From Acidobacteria bacterium Mor1 (lineage in GTDB: Bacteria; Acidobacteriota; Polarisedimenticolia; Polarisedimenticolales; Polarisedimenticolaceae), in assembly GCA_001664505.1 (NCBI GenBank), contig CP011806.1, forward strand, positions 1,984,486 through 2,048,485: 64,000 bases of DNA, written 5' to 3'. How positions within the stretch are numbered: position 1 is the first letter of the stretch; each line of letters begins with the position of its first letter. Of this stretch, positions 26,184 through 36,500 are shown in pieces. The notes beneath the pieces are model-generated. The model saw only the letters and a program-made list of their open reading frames with translations, searched no databases and was not told the DNA's origin. The translations under genes were made by a program, and so were the position numbers.

Positions 26184-27065
26184 ATGAAGCAGACATTGCG
26201 CACCAGGTTCGGGCTGGGCGCGGCTATCGCCGCTCTGGTCCTCCTCGCGACCCCGGCGCTCGCGTTGGGTACTCCCGAGGGCACTCCTATCTCCAACACC
26301 GCGACGGTGAACTACGAGGACGACAACGGCAACCCGCTGTCGGCGACCTCGAACACCGTCACGACGATCGTGGCCCAGGTGGCTGCTGTCGATGTCGATC
26401 CGGATAACGCGTCCAGCGCCGATCCGGGCGATACCGTCACCTACCTGCACACCGTGACCAACAACGGTAACGGCGACGACACCATCGACCTGGCGGCCGT
26501 CAGCAGCCAGGGCTGGACCGTCACCATCTACCTCGACGACGGCGACGGCGTGTTCGAGGGCGGCGCCGACGATACGGTCGCCTCCGACACCGGCCTGCTG
26601 AGCGCCGACGGTAGCGTCGACATCTGGATCGAGGTCGTCGTGCCGGCAGGTACGGCCGACGGCACCGTCGACACCACCACCGTGACCGGTACGTCGCAGT
26701 TCGACAGCGGCGTCTCCGAGTCGGCCACCGACACCACCACCGTCGACTCCCCCGACATCAGCGTGGTCAAGTCGGTGTCGCCCACCGGCGATCAACCTCC
26801 GGGCACCACGCTGACCTACACCATGGTCGTGACCAACAACGGTAACGCCGCGGCCAGCGCCGTGGTGCTGACCGACGCGGTTCCGGCCAACACCACCTAC
26901 GTGGCCGGTTCGATCACCCAGGACGCCGGTTCGCTGACCGACGGCGGCGGCGACGACAACGGTGACTTCGGTGCGACCACGGCGGGTACGGTCACGGTCA
27001 CCATCGGAACCCTCGCGGCTTCCGGCGGCTCGACCACGATCACCTTCCAGGTGACGATCGACTAA
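26184..27065 (+). CDS. exported DUF11 repeat protein
   Basis: This 293-residue protein has a Sec signal peptide (about 1-27) and two DUF11-like domains. The second (about 195-293) is canonical: PPGTTLTYTMVVTNNGNAAASAVVLTDAVPANTTYVAGS, ending STTITFQVTI. It is acidic and Thr/Asp-rich with no anchor. GAGGGG at 26171-26176 fits the ATG at 26184 better than the TTG at 26178. A surface or pilus-associated role is inferred from neighbours. Confidence 0.82.
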   Translation: MKQTLRTRFGLGAAIAALVLLATPALALGTPEGTPISNTATVNYEDDNGNPLSATSNTVTTIVAQVAAVDVDPDNASSADPGDTVTYLHTVTNNGNGDDTIDLAAVSSQGWTVTIYLDDGDGVFEGGADDTVASDTGLLSADGSVDIWIEVVVPAGTADGTVDTTTVTGTSQFDSGVSESATDTTTVDSPDISVVKSVSPTGDQPPGTTLTYTMVVTNNGNAAASAVVLTDAVPANTTYVAGSITQDAGSLTDGGGDDNGDFGATTAGTVTVTIGTLAASGGSTTITFQVTID

Positions 27066-27093
27066 GACCCGGGACTCATCTGAGTCGGATACG

Positions 27094-27130
27094 AAAAAGG
27101 GGCGGGATGCCGTTTACGGCGTCCCGCCCC
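27094..27130 (-). terminator. intrinsic terminator oriented on the minus strand
   Basis: A 14-base-pair hairpin (27099-27112 with 27117-27130, one G-T pair, TTTA loop) is preceded on the plus strand by AAAAA at 27094-27098. On the minus strand that is a GC hairpin followed by TTTTT. On the plus strand there is no T-run, so it may act as an attenuating or mRNA-protecting stem between the two genes. A smaller hairpin, GACTCA/TGAGTC (27073-27086), precedes it. Confidence 0.7.
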
Positions 27131-27157
27131 ACGCATCTAACCCTCAAGCCGGGATCG

Positions 27158-30100
27158 ATGTACGCCATGGCCGGTGGAAAGCCAAAGCCTCGCGTAAGCG
27201 GCCTCCTCCCGGGAGGTCCGGCCCCCGCACGCCTCGCGGGCCCGATCCTGCTCCTGTTGCTCCTCGCGCTCTGCACTCCGGCCGCGCTGGCCCAGACCTC
27301 GCCGGGCACCGAGATCACCAACGTCGCAAGCGCCAGCTTCCCGCCGGGGCCGCCCGGCAACCAGAACGCGCCGATCCAGATTCAATCGAACATGGTGCGC
27401 ACCGTCGTGGCCGAGCTGGGCTGCGTCGACACCGCGCCACAGCTCAGCGTGAGCCCCTCGGGTACCGTCGCTCCCGGCGACGCGCTGACCTATCGCCTGC
27501 GCGCGGTCTTCGCCGGAACTTCGTCGGACAACGTGACCTTCACCATGCCCTTCGACCCGGGGCTCGAAGATCCGACCTCGTTCACCGACGGCACCGCGAC
27601 CCTCGAGGGGGGCGGAACCGTCCCGGTGACCGCGAACTGGGATCCTCTCGGCCGGGTGCTGACCTGGTCGCTCACCTCGGTTCCGGCGAGCGCGGTGTTG
27701 ATCCTCGAGGTCACCGCCGCGGTGCGCGGCGATCTCCCCGCCGACAGTTCGGTCACCGTCGGCGTCCAGGCCGACGCCGACGGCTGTCCGGCCCCTGTCG
27801 ACGGCAACCAGGTCACCACCGCCGTCGTGCCCCCGGTGCTCCAGGTGCGCAAGCGCGTCGATCGGGCCACCGCCGCTCCTGGCGACGCGGTGGTCTACGA
27901 CGTCGAGATCACCCATCTGGGCACCGAACCCGCCCTGACCTCCCTGGAGCTGCGGGACATCCTTCCGGTAGGCACCCGCTACGTGCCGGGCACCGCCCGG
28001 CTCGACGGGGTTCCGCTGGCGGATCCGCAGATTTCTTCCGACGCCGCGTCGATCCGCTTCCCGCTTGGCGCCTTCGCTCCGGGGCAGGTCGCCGTGTTGC
28101 GTTACGCGGTGATCGTCAGCGCCGGCGCCGAACGAGGCGAGGCGATCAACCGGGCCAAGGCCTTCGCCCTGACCGCCGGTGGCGCGGCGATCGAATCTCC
28201 GGTGGCCTCGGCGATCTTCACCGTGGTTCCCGGTCCCTTCCGCAGCGAAGCCTATTTGATGGGCCGGGTCTTCGTCGACGACGATCTCGACGGACTTCCA
28301 GACGCCGACGAACCGGGCATCCCCGGCGTCCTGGTGATGATGGAAGACGGCCGGGGTGCGGTCACCGACATCACCGGCCGCTGGCACCTGGCCGGAGTCC
28401 GCCCGGGCATGCACGTGTTGCGTATCGACCCGTCGACCCTGGGCCCCGAGCTGTTGCTCAAGGACGCCGGTTTCGAATGGGCCGGCAGCCGCAAGACCCG
28501 CTTCGTCCAGGCACGGGCGTCCAACCTGGTGCTGGCGGATTTCCCCCTGGCGCCGGCCCGCCTCGATCGCTGCCGCATCGGCGCGGGAACGGCGGAGATC
28601 GAGCTGCCGAAGCCCTTGCTCGTACGGAACGACAAGCTCAACGCCGCCGCAGCGACCCACCTCGAGGCCGCCGCCGCCTGGCTCAGCGCCCGGGGCGGCG
28701 ATGCCGACGGCAACGTCCGGGTCGAATGCGGCGACCCCGCCTCCCGCTTCCTGCCGCACCGGGAGCTCCAGGAACTGCTGCGCACGCTGCTGGCCCGTCA
28801 CGACAGCCAGGGCAGCTGGGAGACCGCCGGCCTGCGGCCCGCGACGGGAGCCGCTAGCGCCGCCGCACCCGGCGGATCCTCCCTCGATCGTGCCCTCGGA
28901 GGTGCCCGCGGAAGCACCGGGGTGCACACCGCTTCCAACGGATCCACGGGAGCCGGCCCCGCCGGCGGCCCGAAGGCCGGAGCGGCCGCAAGCCCAGCCG
29001 GCGCGAAGGCCGGCCCGGCTAGTGCACCGGCGAAGCGGGAGTCCCCCTTCGACCACATCCTGCGTACGGCGCCGAAGAAGACCACCATCCTCGAACCCGC
29101 CGACGGCATGCGCACCGCGCGGGCCTCGGTCAACGTGGACGTGCTCTACCGGTTGGGCACGACGCCGGAGCTGCGGGTCAACGGCAACATCATCCCCAAC
29201 TCCCAGATCGGTATGACCTCGTCGCTGCCCTCCCGGGGCCTGGCGGCCGCCCGCTACGTCGGCGTCAAGCTGCGCCACGGGATCAACGATCTCGAGATCC
29301 GTTCGACCGGGTTGGACGAGCGGGGCGAGGCCCAGGTGATCCTGCCGGGAACCACCGTCGGGCTGCGACTGTCGACTCCCGAGCAGGGATGGGTCGCCGA
29401 CGGCGTGACGCCGGCGGAGCTGATCATCGAGGCGGTCGACGCCGCAGGGGTCCGGTCGATCGAACGGCCGGTCATCACCCTCGACATCAAGGGCGCGGGC
29501 CGGCCGCTCAGTGCCGACCTCGACCCGCAGACGCCGGGGCATCAGGTGCGGTTGAGTGACGGGTCCGCCCTGGTGCGTTTCGCGCCGCCCAGCGTGCCCG
29601 GCCGGGTTCACATCACCGCCGAGGGTGTCCGTTCGGAGAACGAGATCTTCATCGACGTTCGCCCCGCGACCCGCTCCTGGATGGTCTTCGGTCTGGCCGA
29701 GGGCCGGGTGACCGACGGCGCCGGGATCGAGGGGGACGGCGGCGGGCCGCCGGCCCTCGACGACGGAATCAGCGATGACGGCGGACGAGTGGCGCTGTTT
29801 GCCCGTGGGCCGATCGGCGAACGTTCGCGACTGACCGTGTCGATCGACAGCGAACGGGATCCCGATGACGACCGGCTGTTCCGCGGAGACCTGGAGCCGG
29901 ACCTGTTCTTCCCGGTCAGCGGCGACGACAGCCGGGAGACCGACGAAGCGCCGACCCAGTCCGAGGTGTACGCCCGGATCGACGGACCGGCGGGCTTCGC
30001 CCAGTACGGGGACTTCGCCACCAGCCTGGAACGCACCGAGCTGGCTCGCTACGACCGGCGGATGACCGGAGCCTCGGGCCGGGTGCAGAACGGCGCGTTC

Positions 30101-32161
30101 ACCATGCAGGCCTTCGCCGCGTCCTCGGACCAGTCGGCGGCCCGGGACGTGTTCGAGCCCGACGGCAGCTCGGGACCGTTCCTCCTGAGCGGCAGCCCGA
30201 TCGTGGCCAACTCGGAGACGGTGCTGATCGAGGTCCGCGACCGCTTCCGCACCGACCAGGTGCTGACCCGCTATCCCAAGATCCGGGACGTGGACTACGA
30301 CCTCGACCCGATTGCGGGCACGATCCTGTTCCGCTCGCCGGTGGCGCCCTTCGACGGCGAACTGAACCCGATGCGCATCGTGGTGCTCTACGAGGTGCGT
30401 TCCGCGGTGGACGACAAGGTCACCGGCGGCGCCCGCTTCGCCTTCCAGGCAGCCGAGAACTTCGAGATCGGCGCCAGCTCGATCTACGAGGAGCGGCCGG
30501 GAGACGACCTGGAGCTCCACGCCGTCGACCTCACCTGGCGCCCCAATCCGGGCACGATGGTGCGAGGCGAGTACGCCGAGAGCGAGTTCGACACCGATTC
30601 CGACGCGGTGCGCCTCTCCGCCGCCGGCCGCAGCGGCCTGGATTTCGCGTGGGAGGTCAGCTACCAGGACCTGCCCGAGAACTTCGCCAACCCGTCGCTC
30701 CTGGGCAGCCCCGAGCTGGGCAGCAAGCGCGCCGGGGCCAAGGTGCAGTGGGAGCCCGGCGACGACTGGCGGGTCAAGGGCGAAGCGTTCACCCAGGAGG
30801 ACCAGCGGGTCCAGGTCGAGCGGGACGTGCTTTCAGTCGACGCCGAGAAACAGTTCGAGAAGGTCGCGGTACTGGCCGGCGTGCGCCGGGTGGAGTCGGA
30901 CAGCGTCGCCCAGGGTTCCGCCGAGTCGACCATGGGCCGGGTCGGCATCCGCGGTTACCTGACCTCACGCCTGACCGCCGAGGTCACCCGGGACGAACTG
31001 CTCGACGGCGAGAACGCCATCGGCTTCCCCACCCGTACCGCCGCCGGCCTGTCCTACGAGTTCTTCGACGGGCAGCGGCTGTTCGCTCGCCAGGAGATCG
31101 AGTCCGGCGACGGGCCCGAGCGGGACCGTACGGTGCTCGGGATCGAGAGCCGGCTGGGAAACCATACCCGCGCGCTCAATCAGTACAGCCTCGAGGACTC
31201 GGTGGACGGCTACGCGCTGCGTTCGACCACCGGGGTCGAAACCCTGTTGCCGGTCTCTTCCCGCAGCGCCCTGCGTTTCTCGCTGGCGCGGCTGGATACC
31301 GTCGACGGCGCCGATCTCGAGGACTACACCACCGTCGCCGGCGGATACGAATACCGCGCGGGCAGCTCGCTGTTCTCGACGCGGTACGAGCTGCGCCACG
31401 GCACCCGGGACGACCGGCACCTGCTGACCGGCGCCGGCGCGATTCGGCCCGGCGAGGCCTGGACCCTGTTCCTCCGGGAGCGTGTTTTCCTCACCGACCC
31501 GGAAGCTGGGGAACGGGCCTATCGGGCCGAGGGCCTGTTCGGGGTGGCGTTCCGCCCCGAGCAGGATCGCTTCCGTTGCCTGATGCGTCTGGAACACTCG
31601 ACCGGCAGCGGCTCCGCGGCGGGCAGCGGCGGCGTCTCAGCCGGCGGCGCTCCCTCGGATCCGGGCGGCAGTGCCTTCGATACTCCGGCCAACGGCGGCG
31701 TGCCCGGACTCGGGACCGACCCCGGCCGCGGCGCCGGCATCGTCGACCGGGACAGCTACACCCTCTCCTTCGCCGGGGGAGCGCGGTTGAACAACCGGCA
31801 GCGAATGGCGGTCACGCTGATCGGCCGGCAGGTCGAGGGGGACCGGGAGATCGGACTTCCCTCGACCTGGACCCATCTGCTCTCGCTGCACCACACCGCC
31901 CAGCTCCACGATCGCTGGGCCGCCGGCTGGAGCCTGCGGCGCTTCACCCAGGAGGAGACCGACGTGGTCTCCCACGGCGCCGGGCTCGAACTGAGCTATC
32001 TGGCCCTGCGCAACCTGTGGATCACCGGCGGCTACAACTTCGCCGGCCTGGATGATCCGGACTTCCCCGGCCTGGATCAGAGCCGGGAGGGGGCGTTCCT
32101 CTCGATCCGGCTCAAGTTCGACGAGGATTCCTCCCTCCGCGACCTGCGACTGGACCGCTAG
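27158..32161 (+). CDS. giant DUF11/SdrD-like outer-membrane barrel protein
   Basis: The product has about 1667 residues. A signal peptide (about 25-50, LLLLLLALCTPAALAQ) is followed by DUF11-type domains (about 55-360), then a Cna-B/SdrD-like turn with a DDDLDGLPDADEPG calcium-type loop (about 370-430). After it come an OmpA-like short stretch, an Ala/Gly/Pro linker (about 560-640), and Ig-like domains (about 650-850) ending in SWMVFGLAEGRV. From about 870 the chain looks like an outer-membrane beta-barrel, with alternating strands to the last residues (FLSIRLKFD). Such proteins anchor or assemble surface structures. ATG 27158 has a weak GGGA box; 27167 is an alternative. Confidence 0.8.
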   Translation: MYAMAGGKPKPRVSGLLPGGPAPARLAGPILLLLLLALCTPAALAQTSPGTEITNVASASFPPGPPGNQNAPIQIQSNMVRTVVAELGCVDTAPQLSVSPSGTVAPGDALTYRLRAVFAGTSSDNVTFTMPFDPGLEDPTSFTDGTATLEGGGTVPVTANWDPLGRVLTWSLTSVPASAVLILEVTAAVRGDLPADSSVTVGVQADADGCPAPVDGNQVTTAVVPPVLQVRKRVDRATAAPGDAVVYDVEITHLGTEPALTSLELRDILPVGTRYVPGTARLDGVPLADPQISSDAASIRFPLGAFAPGQVAVLRYAVIVSAGAERGEAINRAKAFALTAGGAAIESPVASAIFTVVPGPFRSEAYLMGRVFVDDDLDGLPDADEPGIPGVLVMMEDGRGAVTDITGRWHLAGVRPGMHVLRIDPSTLGPELLLKDAGFEWAGSRKTRFVQARASNLVLADFPLAPARLDRCRIGAGTAEIELPKPLLVRNDKLNAAAATHLEAAAAWLSARGGDADGNVRVECGDPASRFLPHRELQELLRTLLARHDSQGSWETAGLRPATGAASAAAPGGSSLDRALGGARGSTGVHTASNGSTGAGPAGGPKAGAAASPAGAKAGPASAPAKRESPFDHILRTAPKKTTILEPADGMRTARASVNVDVLYRLGTTPELRVNGNIIPNSQIGMTSSLPSRGLAAARYVGVKLRHGINDLEIRSTGLDERGEAQVILPGTTVGLRLSTPEQGWVADGVTPAELIIEAVDAAGVRSIERPVITLDIKGAGRPLSADLDPQTPGHQVRLSDGSALVRFAPPSVPGRVHITAEGVRSENEIFIDVRPATRSWMVFGLAEGRVTDGAGIEGDGGGPPALDDGISDDGGRVALFARGPIGERSRLTVSIDSERDPDDDRLFRGDLEPDLFFPVSGDDSRETDEAPTQSEVYARIDGPAGFAQYGDFATSLERTELARYDRRMTGASGRVQNGAFTMQAFAASSDQSAARDVFEPDGSSGPFLLSGSPIVANSETVLIEVRDRFRTDQVLTRYPKIRDVDYDLDPIAGTILFRSPVAPFDGELNPMRIVVLYEVRSAVDDKVTGGARFAFQAAENFEIGASSIYEERPGDDLELHAVDLTWRPNPGTMVRGEYAESEFDTDSDAVRLSAAGRSGLDFAWEVSYQDLPENFANPSLLGSPELGSKRAGAKVQWEPGDDWRVKGEAFTQEDQRVQVERDVLSVDAEKQFEKVAVLAGVRRVESDSVAQGSAESTMGRVGIRGYLTSRLTAEVTRDELLDGENAIGFPTRTAAGLSYEFFDGQRLFARQEIESGDGPERDRTVLGIESRLGNHTRALNQYSLEDSVDGYALRSTTGVETLLPVSSRSALRFSLARLDTVDGADLEDYTTVAGGYEYRAGSSLFSTRYELRHGTRDDRHLLTGAGAIRPGEAWTLFLRERVFLTDPEAGERAYRAEGLFGVAFRPEQDRFRCLMRLEHSTGSGSAAGSGGVSAGGAPSDPGGSAFDTPANGGVPGLGTDPGRGAGIVDRDSYTLSFAGGARLNNRQRMAVTLIGRQVEGDREIGLPSTWTHLLSLHHTAQLHDRWAAGWSLRRFTQEETDVVSHGAGLELSYLALRNLWITGGYNFAGLDDPDFPGLDQSREGAFLSIRLKFDEDSSLRDLRLDR

Positions 32162-32173
32162 CCGGTCCTCAGG

Positions 32174-32263
32174 CCCGGCTCCGCTTCGCGCCGGAGCCTC
32201 GGGATCGGTCCGGATCCCCACTTCTCCGCCTGGCCTTCGGCCCAGCCAGAAGTTTAATTTTTT
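32174..32263 (+). terminator. terminator region after the giant barrel gene
   Basis: Two hairpins lie here. GGCTCCG (32177-32183)/CGGAGCC (32192-32198) can extend through CCC/GGG, and CTGGC (32230-32234)/GCCAG (32245-32249) is followed by a T-rich run, AGTTTAATTTTTT, to 32263. Confidence 0.5.
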
Positions 32264-32365
32264 AATTAATTCCAGTCCAATAGCGAGCCGCCGATAACCC
32301 ATGGGCAGAACACGGGCGCCGGCGGTGGACCCCGGCCCATACACCGATAATATTAAGAATCACAT
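32264..32365 (+). promoter_or_regulatory. leader of the minor-pilin operon
   Basis: The A/T-rich stretch at 32251-32275 and TAATAT near 32348-32353 contrast with the surrounding GC. The palindrome TATGTG-G-CACATA (32365-32377) contains the proposed start codon, so it could be a repressor site or a hairpin that hides the start. Confidence 0.4.
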
Positions 32366-33562
32366 ATGTGGCACATACGTAACAACTACCCGGAAGTCAC
32401 AAAAGGCACACGCGAGCACCTCCGCGAGTCGAGCCGTGGCGAGCGAGGAGCCGGCATGCTGCTGGCCATCCTGGTCATGGCCACCATGTTCGGGCTGATC
32501 GCGGTGAGCTTCGTCTTCCTGCAGTCGGCGAAGCAGTCGATCAGCCAGCAGTTGGCCTACGAAGGCCAGACCACCAACGCCGCCCAGGCCGGACTGGTGG
32601 ACACGCTGTCCTGGTTCCGGCGCCAGACGGTGCAGCCGGTCTCGAGCTTCGCACCGGTGCTCGATGCCACCGCCAGCCCGCCGGTCAATGAAACCGACGA
32701 TGCGTCGGTCGGGCTGGTGCGCCAGTACGAGATCAGCGACCTGGGCAACGTCTGGGGCCGCTACGAGGTACGCATCTCGGAGGTCGCCGACGTCAGCCAG
32801 CAACGGGGCAAGGACAACGCCGGTTCGGTCTGGGAGTTGACCTCCCACGGTTACGTCTACATCCAACACGACGACACCAAGTCCTACGACGAGTCGCCGA
32901 ACCGGATCCTGACCCAGGTCGAAGCACGCACCGAGATTCAACGCCTGACCCTGGTGCCCCCGGCCAACGCGGCGATCAACGCGGACCGGGGTGACGCCGT
33001 CAGTACCGCCAGCAGCACGCGAATCTTCTCCGACGGCAACATCGGCATCGCCTACCCCAACAGCACCGGCAGCCCCTCGCGCAGCGGGGAGGTCAAGGCC
33101 GCGATTCTGCAGAGCACGGTCGCCGACTACAACTCGGAGATATCCGCGGTGTTCGGGGTGTCCCAGCAGGAGCTGATCGCCATGGCGGACATTCGCGCCG
33201 CCTCGGCGGCCGATCTGCCGGACAGCCTGCCCGGCATGTCGCTGGTGGTCATCACCGGCAACGCCACCTTCACGTCGGCCCAACCGCTCTCGGGCGTCGG
33301 CGTGCTGGTCGTGTTCGGCGATCTGACCCTCAGCGCGGGCTCGGCCAGCAGCTACAACGGCTTGATCTACGTCACCGGCGACTACACCCAGGGCGCTCCG
33401 TCTTCGATCAGCGGAGTCGTGATCGCCAAGGGAGATGTCGCCATCCAGGGATCCAGCGACTTCTCCGAAGTCAACTACGACCAGAGCATTCTGTCGCAGA
33501 TCCAGCGCAGTCTGGGCCAGTACCGGTTCACCCGGAACCAGACCTTCACCCGGATCCAATAG
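32366..33562 (+). CDS. PilX-like type IV minor pilin assembly protein
   Basis: The protein has 398 residues. Its N-terminal pattern, RGERGAG-MLLAILVMATMFGLIAVSFVFLQSAKQS, fits the PilX N-terminal helix, with a short leader ending in Gly and no conserved Glu5. The rest is beta-rich with a DUF7305-like ending (GLIYVTGDYTQG, SGVVIAKGDVAIQG). It likely primes pilus or pseudopilus assembly. ATG 32366 keeps the leader; ATG 32456 has a better ribosome site (GAGGAG at 32445-32450) but would delete it. It overlaps or abuts the next gene at 33562. Confidence 0.7.
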   Translation: MWHIRNNYPEVTKGTREHLRESSRGERGAGMLLAILVMATMFGLIAVSFVFLQSAKQSISQQLAYEGQTTNAAQAGLVDTLSWFRRQTVQPVSSFAPVLDATASPPVNETDDASVGLVRQYEISDLGNVWGRYEVRISEVADVSQQRGKDNAGSVWELTSHGYVYIQHDDTKSYDESPNRILTQVEARTEIQRLTLVPPANAAINADRGDAVSTASSTRIFSDGNIGIAYPNSTGSPSRSGEVKAAILQSTVADYNSEISAVFGVSQQELIAMADIRAASAADLPDSLPGMSLVVITGNATFTSAQPLSGVGVLVVFGDLTLSAGSASSYNGLIYVTGDYTQGAPSSISGVVIAKGDVAIQGSSDFSEVNYDQSILSQIQRSLGQYRFTRNQTFTRIQ

Positions 33563-33564
33563 TG

Positions 33565-36500
33565 ATGCGAAACGTGAGAATCGACTCCCGCAACCCCCAG
33601 AGCGGCCTGACCCTGGCGGAGGTCCTGGTCTCCCTGGGCATTCTGGCCATGGCCATGCTCGCCGTGTCGGTCTTCATTTCCGCCTCGTTCCACCAGACGC
33701 GGCACAACGCCGACAAGGACTTCGCGGTCCAGAAGTCGATCGCGATTCTCGAAGAGCTCAAGTCGATCGTCGAGATCAACGACGGGCAGGATGTCACCCT
33801 GCTCGACGACTACGACGACGGGATCTCGTACAACAATGTTCTGACCGTGCAGGACGGCGTGACCCATCCGGCGCACGCCGCCAGCGGAAACCTGGCCAAC
33901 GGGACCGGTTGGCAGTACGAGCGCCAGGTCTCGGTGCAGAAGTTCGCCAGCCTGCAGGCCAACGACGTGCGCCTGGTCAACGTCAAGGTCTTCGGTTGGG
34001 TCGAAGGGGAGCGGGTGCTGCTGGCCGAGACCGCCGGCGTGATCCGCACCATCGCCGACAACTACCCGCCGACCCAGGTCTACGACGTCTACCTGCTGGC
34101 CATGGAGAACGTGCCCGGATGGTGGGTCTACATGGCGAACCTGGTGCCCTTCGTCGGCACGGCGATTCAGGACCTGCAGGCCCGCAACCCGGGCCTCGAG
34201 TTTCGCACCCACTGGATCCGCACCCTGGCCTACGGCCGCGATGAGGAGTACTTGCCCTACTTCAACGTGGGGAGCGACTCCAACGCCGACATCGATCTGG
34301 CCTACTTCTATCCGTCGACCATGCCCAGCGGAAGCGCCGTCGACACCTACTACGTGCCGGACTCCCTGCGGGGCCGGGCCAACGTCGACGGTTCGATCAT
34401 CAACGGCTACGACGCCACCGACAACCCCGCCCCATACGCCCTGGCCGACCACTTCAACCACGCCATGCGGCTGCCCCAGGAGCGGGACCTGTTCGACGCC
34501 CGGGTCCTCTCGGGAGTCGAGGACTCGGGAGCGCCGACCTTCCGGCTGCTGCTGGAAGACATGTTCACCAACCCCCACGACTACACCAACGCGATCATCA
34601 TCAACGTCCACGGCGAGCTGTTTCCCTTCCCGCCGCTACGCAACTACAGCGATCCGGCCAAGGACCCGACAACCCACCCGGAAGTGCGGGTAGTGACCCA
34701 TCCGGAGCGCTTGCGCTACGACAACGACGAAGACATCCAGCTGCGGGTCTACAGCTATCTGACCGACCCGGCCGCATCGACCGACCGGCTCAGCGTGCCG
34801 ATCTCGGTGCTGCTTGAAGGGGTCAACGCCAGCGACGTCTCGGTCGCCTCGATCGAAGGGGGCTTCGACGGCTCGGCCTACTACCGGGAAACCGACTCGA
34901 CCGACGACGGCGGCAACGACATGTACCACGAGCTCACCACCGTCTCCGGTGGGACCCTCGTGCGGTTGCACAACAGCCCGCTCAAGACCCCCTGCCCCGG
35001 CGGCAACTGCAACCTGGGCGGCCTCGACCCGAGCAAGCGGCTCTACAACCTCGACTACATCCCGACACCCCTGGACTCCGGCACCGGTTCGTTCTCCCGG
35101 GACCTGCGCCATAGCGGCGACAGCACCAAGAACACCGCGCGCTGGATCATCAACATCGACCGCGACGGGCTCGGCGACGACCGGCGCTGGGATTTCCAGA
35201 CCCGCATCGACGACGATCTGACCACGGGAACCATGTACCCGAGCCCGGACAAGCCGGCCAACCTGTCGGAGACCTACGTCTGGCGGGGCGACGACACCTG
35301 GTCCTTCGGCGACGGGACCAAGGACGAACCCGGCCATGTGCCGCTGACCGAGCGCTTCCAGATCATGGGCGATCCGCGCCACAACCCCTACGCCGACCTC
35401 TACGAAGCCTACGACCTGACCAACAACCCGTTGGGCACCGGCTACAACCGCTACTTCGACGACTTCCACGACGGCTCGGGGAACTTCGCCAACGACAGCG
35501 ACTACTGGCCGGGCTTCGCCGTCAAGAACGACGGCGACAGCCGCAACGACCTCTGGCAGAGCCGCATCGAAATCGACATGAACCGGGCGTTCCAGACGTT
35601 GCGCCAGGCGGTCACCCGCTCCAACTCGCTGTGGACGACGATGACCGGCTTCTCCTACTACTACGTGGGCATCGGCAACGAGATCGGCTACGACTCGGCC
35701 AACGGATTCGCCAACTCGATCCCGGTCTCGCGCAAGCCCTTCGACGGCGGCTCCGGCTCCCGCAACGAGATGTCGATCACCACCGCCCAGAGCGGCGGCG
35801 TCAAGTACATCAAGGAGAACACCACCAACGGCTGGTGGGGCCTGAACTGGCTGGGCGAACTCTACCCGGACACTGCGTACACCGGCTGGTCGACCAAGGG
35901 CAACCTCGCGACCGGCACCGGCAGTCAGCGCTACATTCGCGTGCGCCGCGACGCGATCACCGACAACCTGCCGGCGGGCACCACATTCGAAAACGCCCAG
36001 CGGCGGACCCAGCAGGAAGGCTGCACAACCTTCTTCAGCGTCGGCGCCAGCAACTCGAAGTTCCACCACACCTTCAGCGGCGGGGACGGCGACCTGCAGT
36101 CCGACGGGCAGGAGATCGCCGACCGCTTCAACTTCGGCATCCCGGATACCGTCAGCGCCAACCGGCCGTTCTACTTCAACCTCAACGGCTCCGGCGGAGT
36201 GCCCGACAACTACCTCGACTCGATGTACGTCGGCAGCTCGTCGCTCACCGCTTCGGAACTGGCCGAGTTCTATGACCACCCGTCCAGCGGGGTGACCACC
36301 AGCGCCCTCCTGGGCGTGGACGGCCCCGGCGAAGACATGGGCTTCATCGTCGTCAACGGCATCGCCCAGACGGTGCAGACCGGTAGTGCGTTCATGAGCC
36401 GCTGGTCGGTGCTGACCATGCTCCAGAGCTTCATGGTCGGCGGACTCTACAGCGGCTCCGAGCGAATCGTACAGGTGCCGCAGACCGAACTGTTGACGCC

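Noticed and set aside
27137-30520. A long open frame on the minus strand opposite the giant barrel gene
   Set aside because: It is the usual antisense artefact of strong third-position G/C; its sequence is Gly/Val/Ala-rich with no domain, and the plus-strand protein is clearly real.
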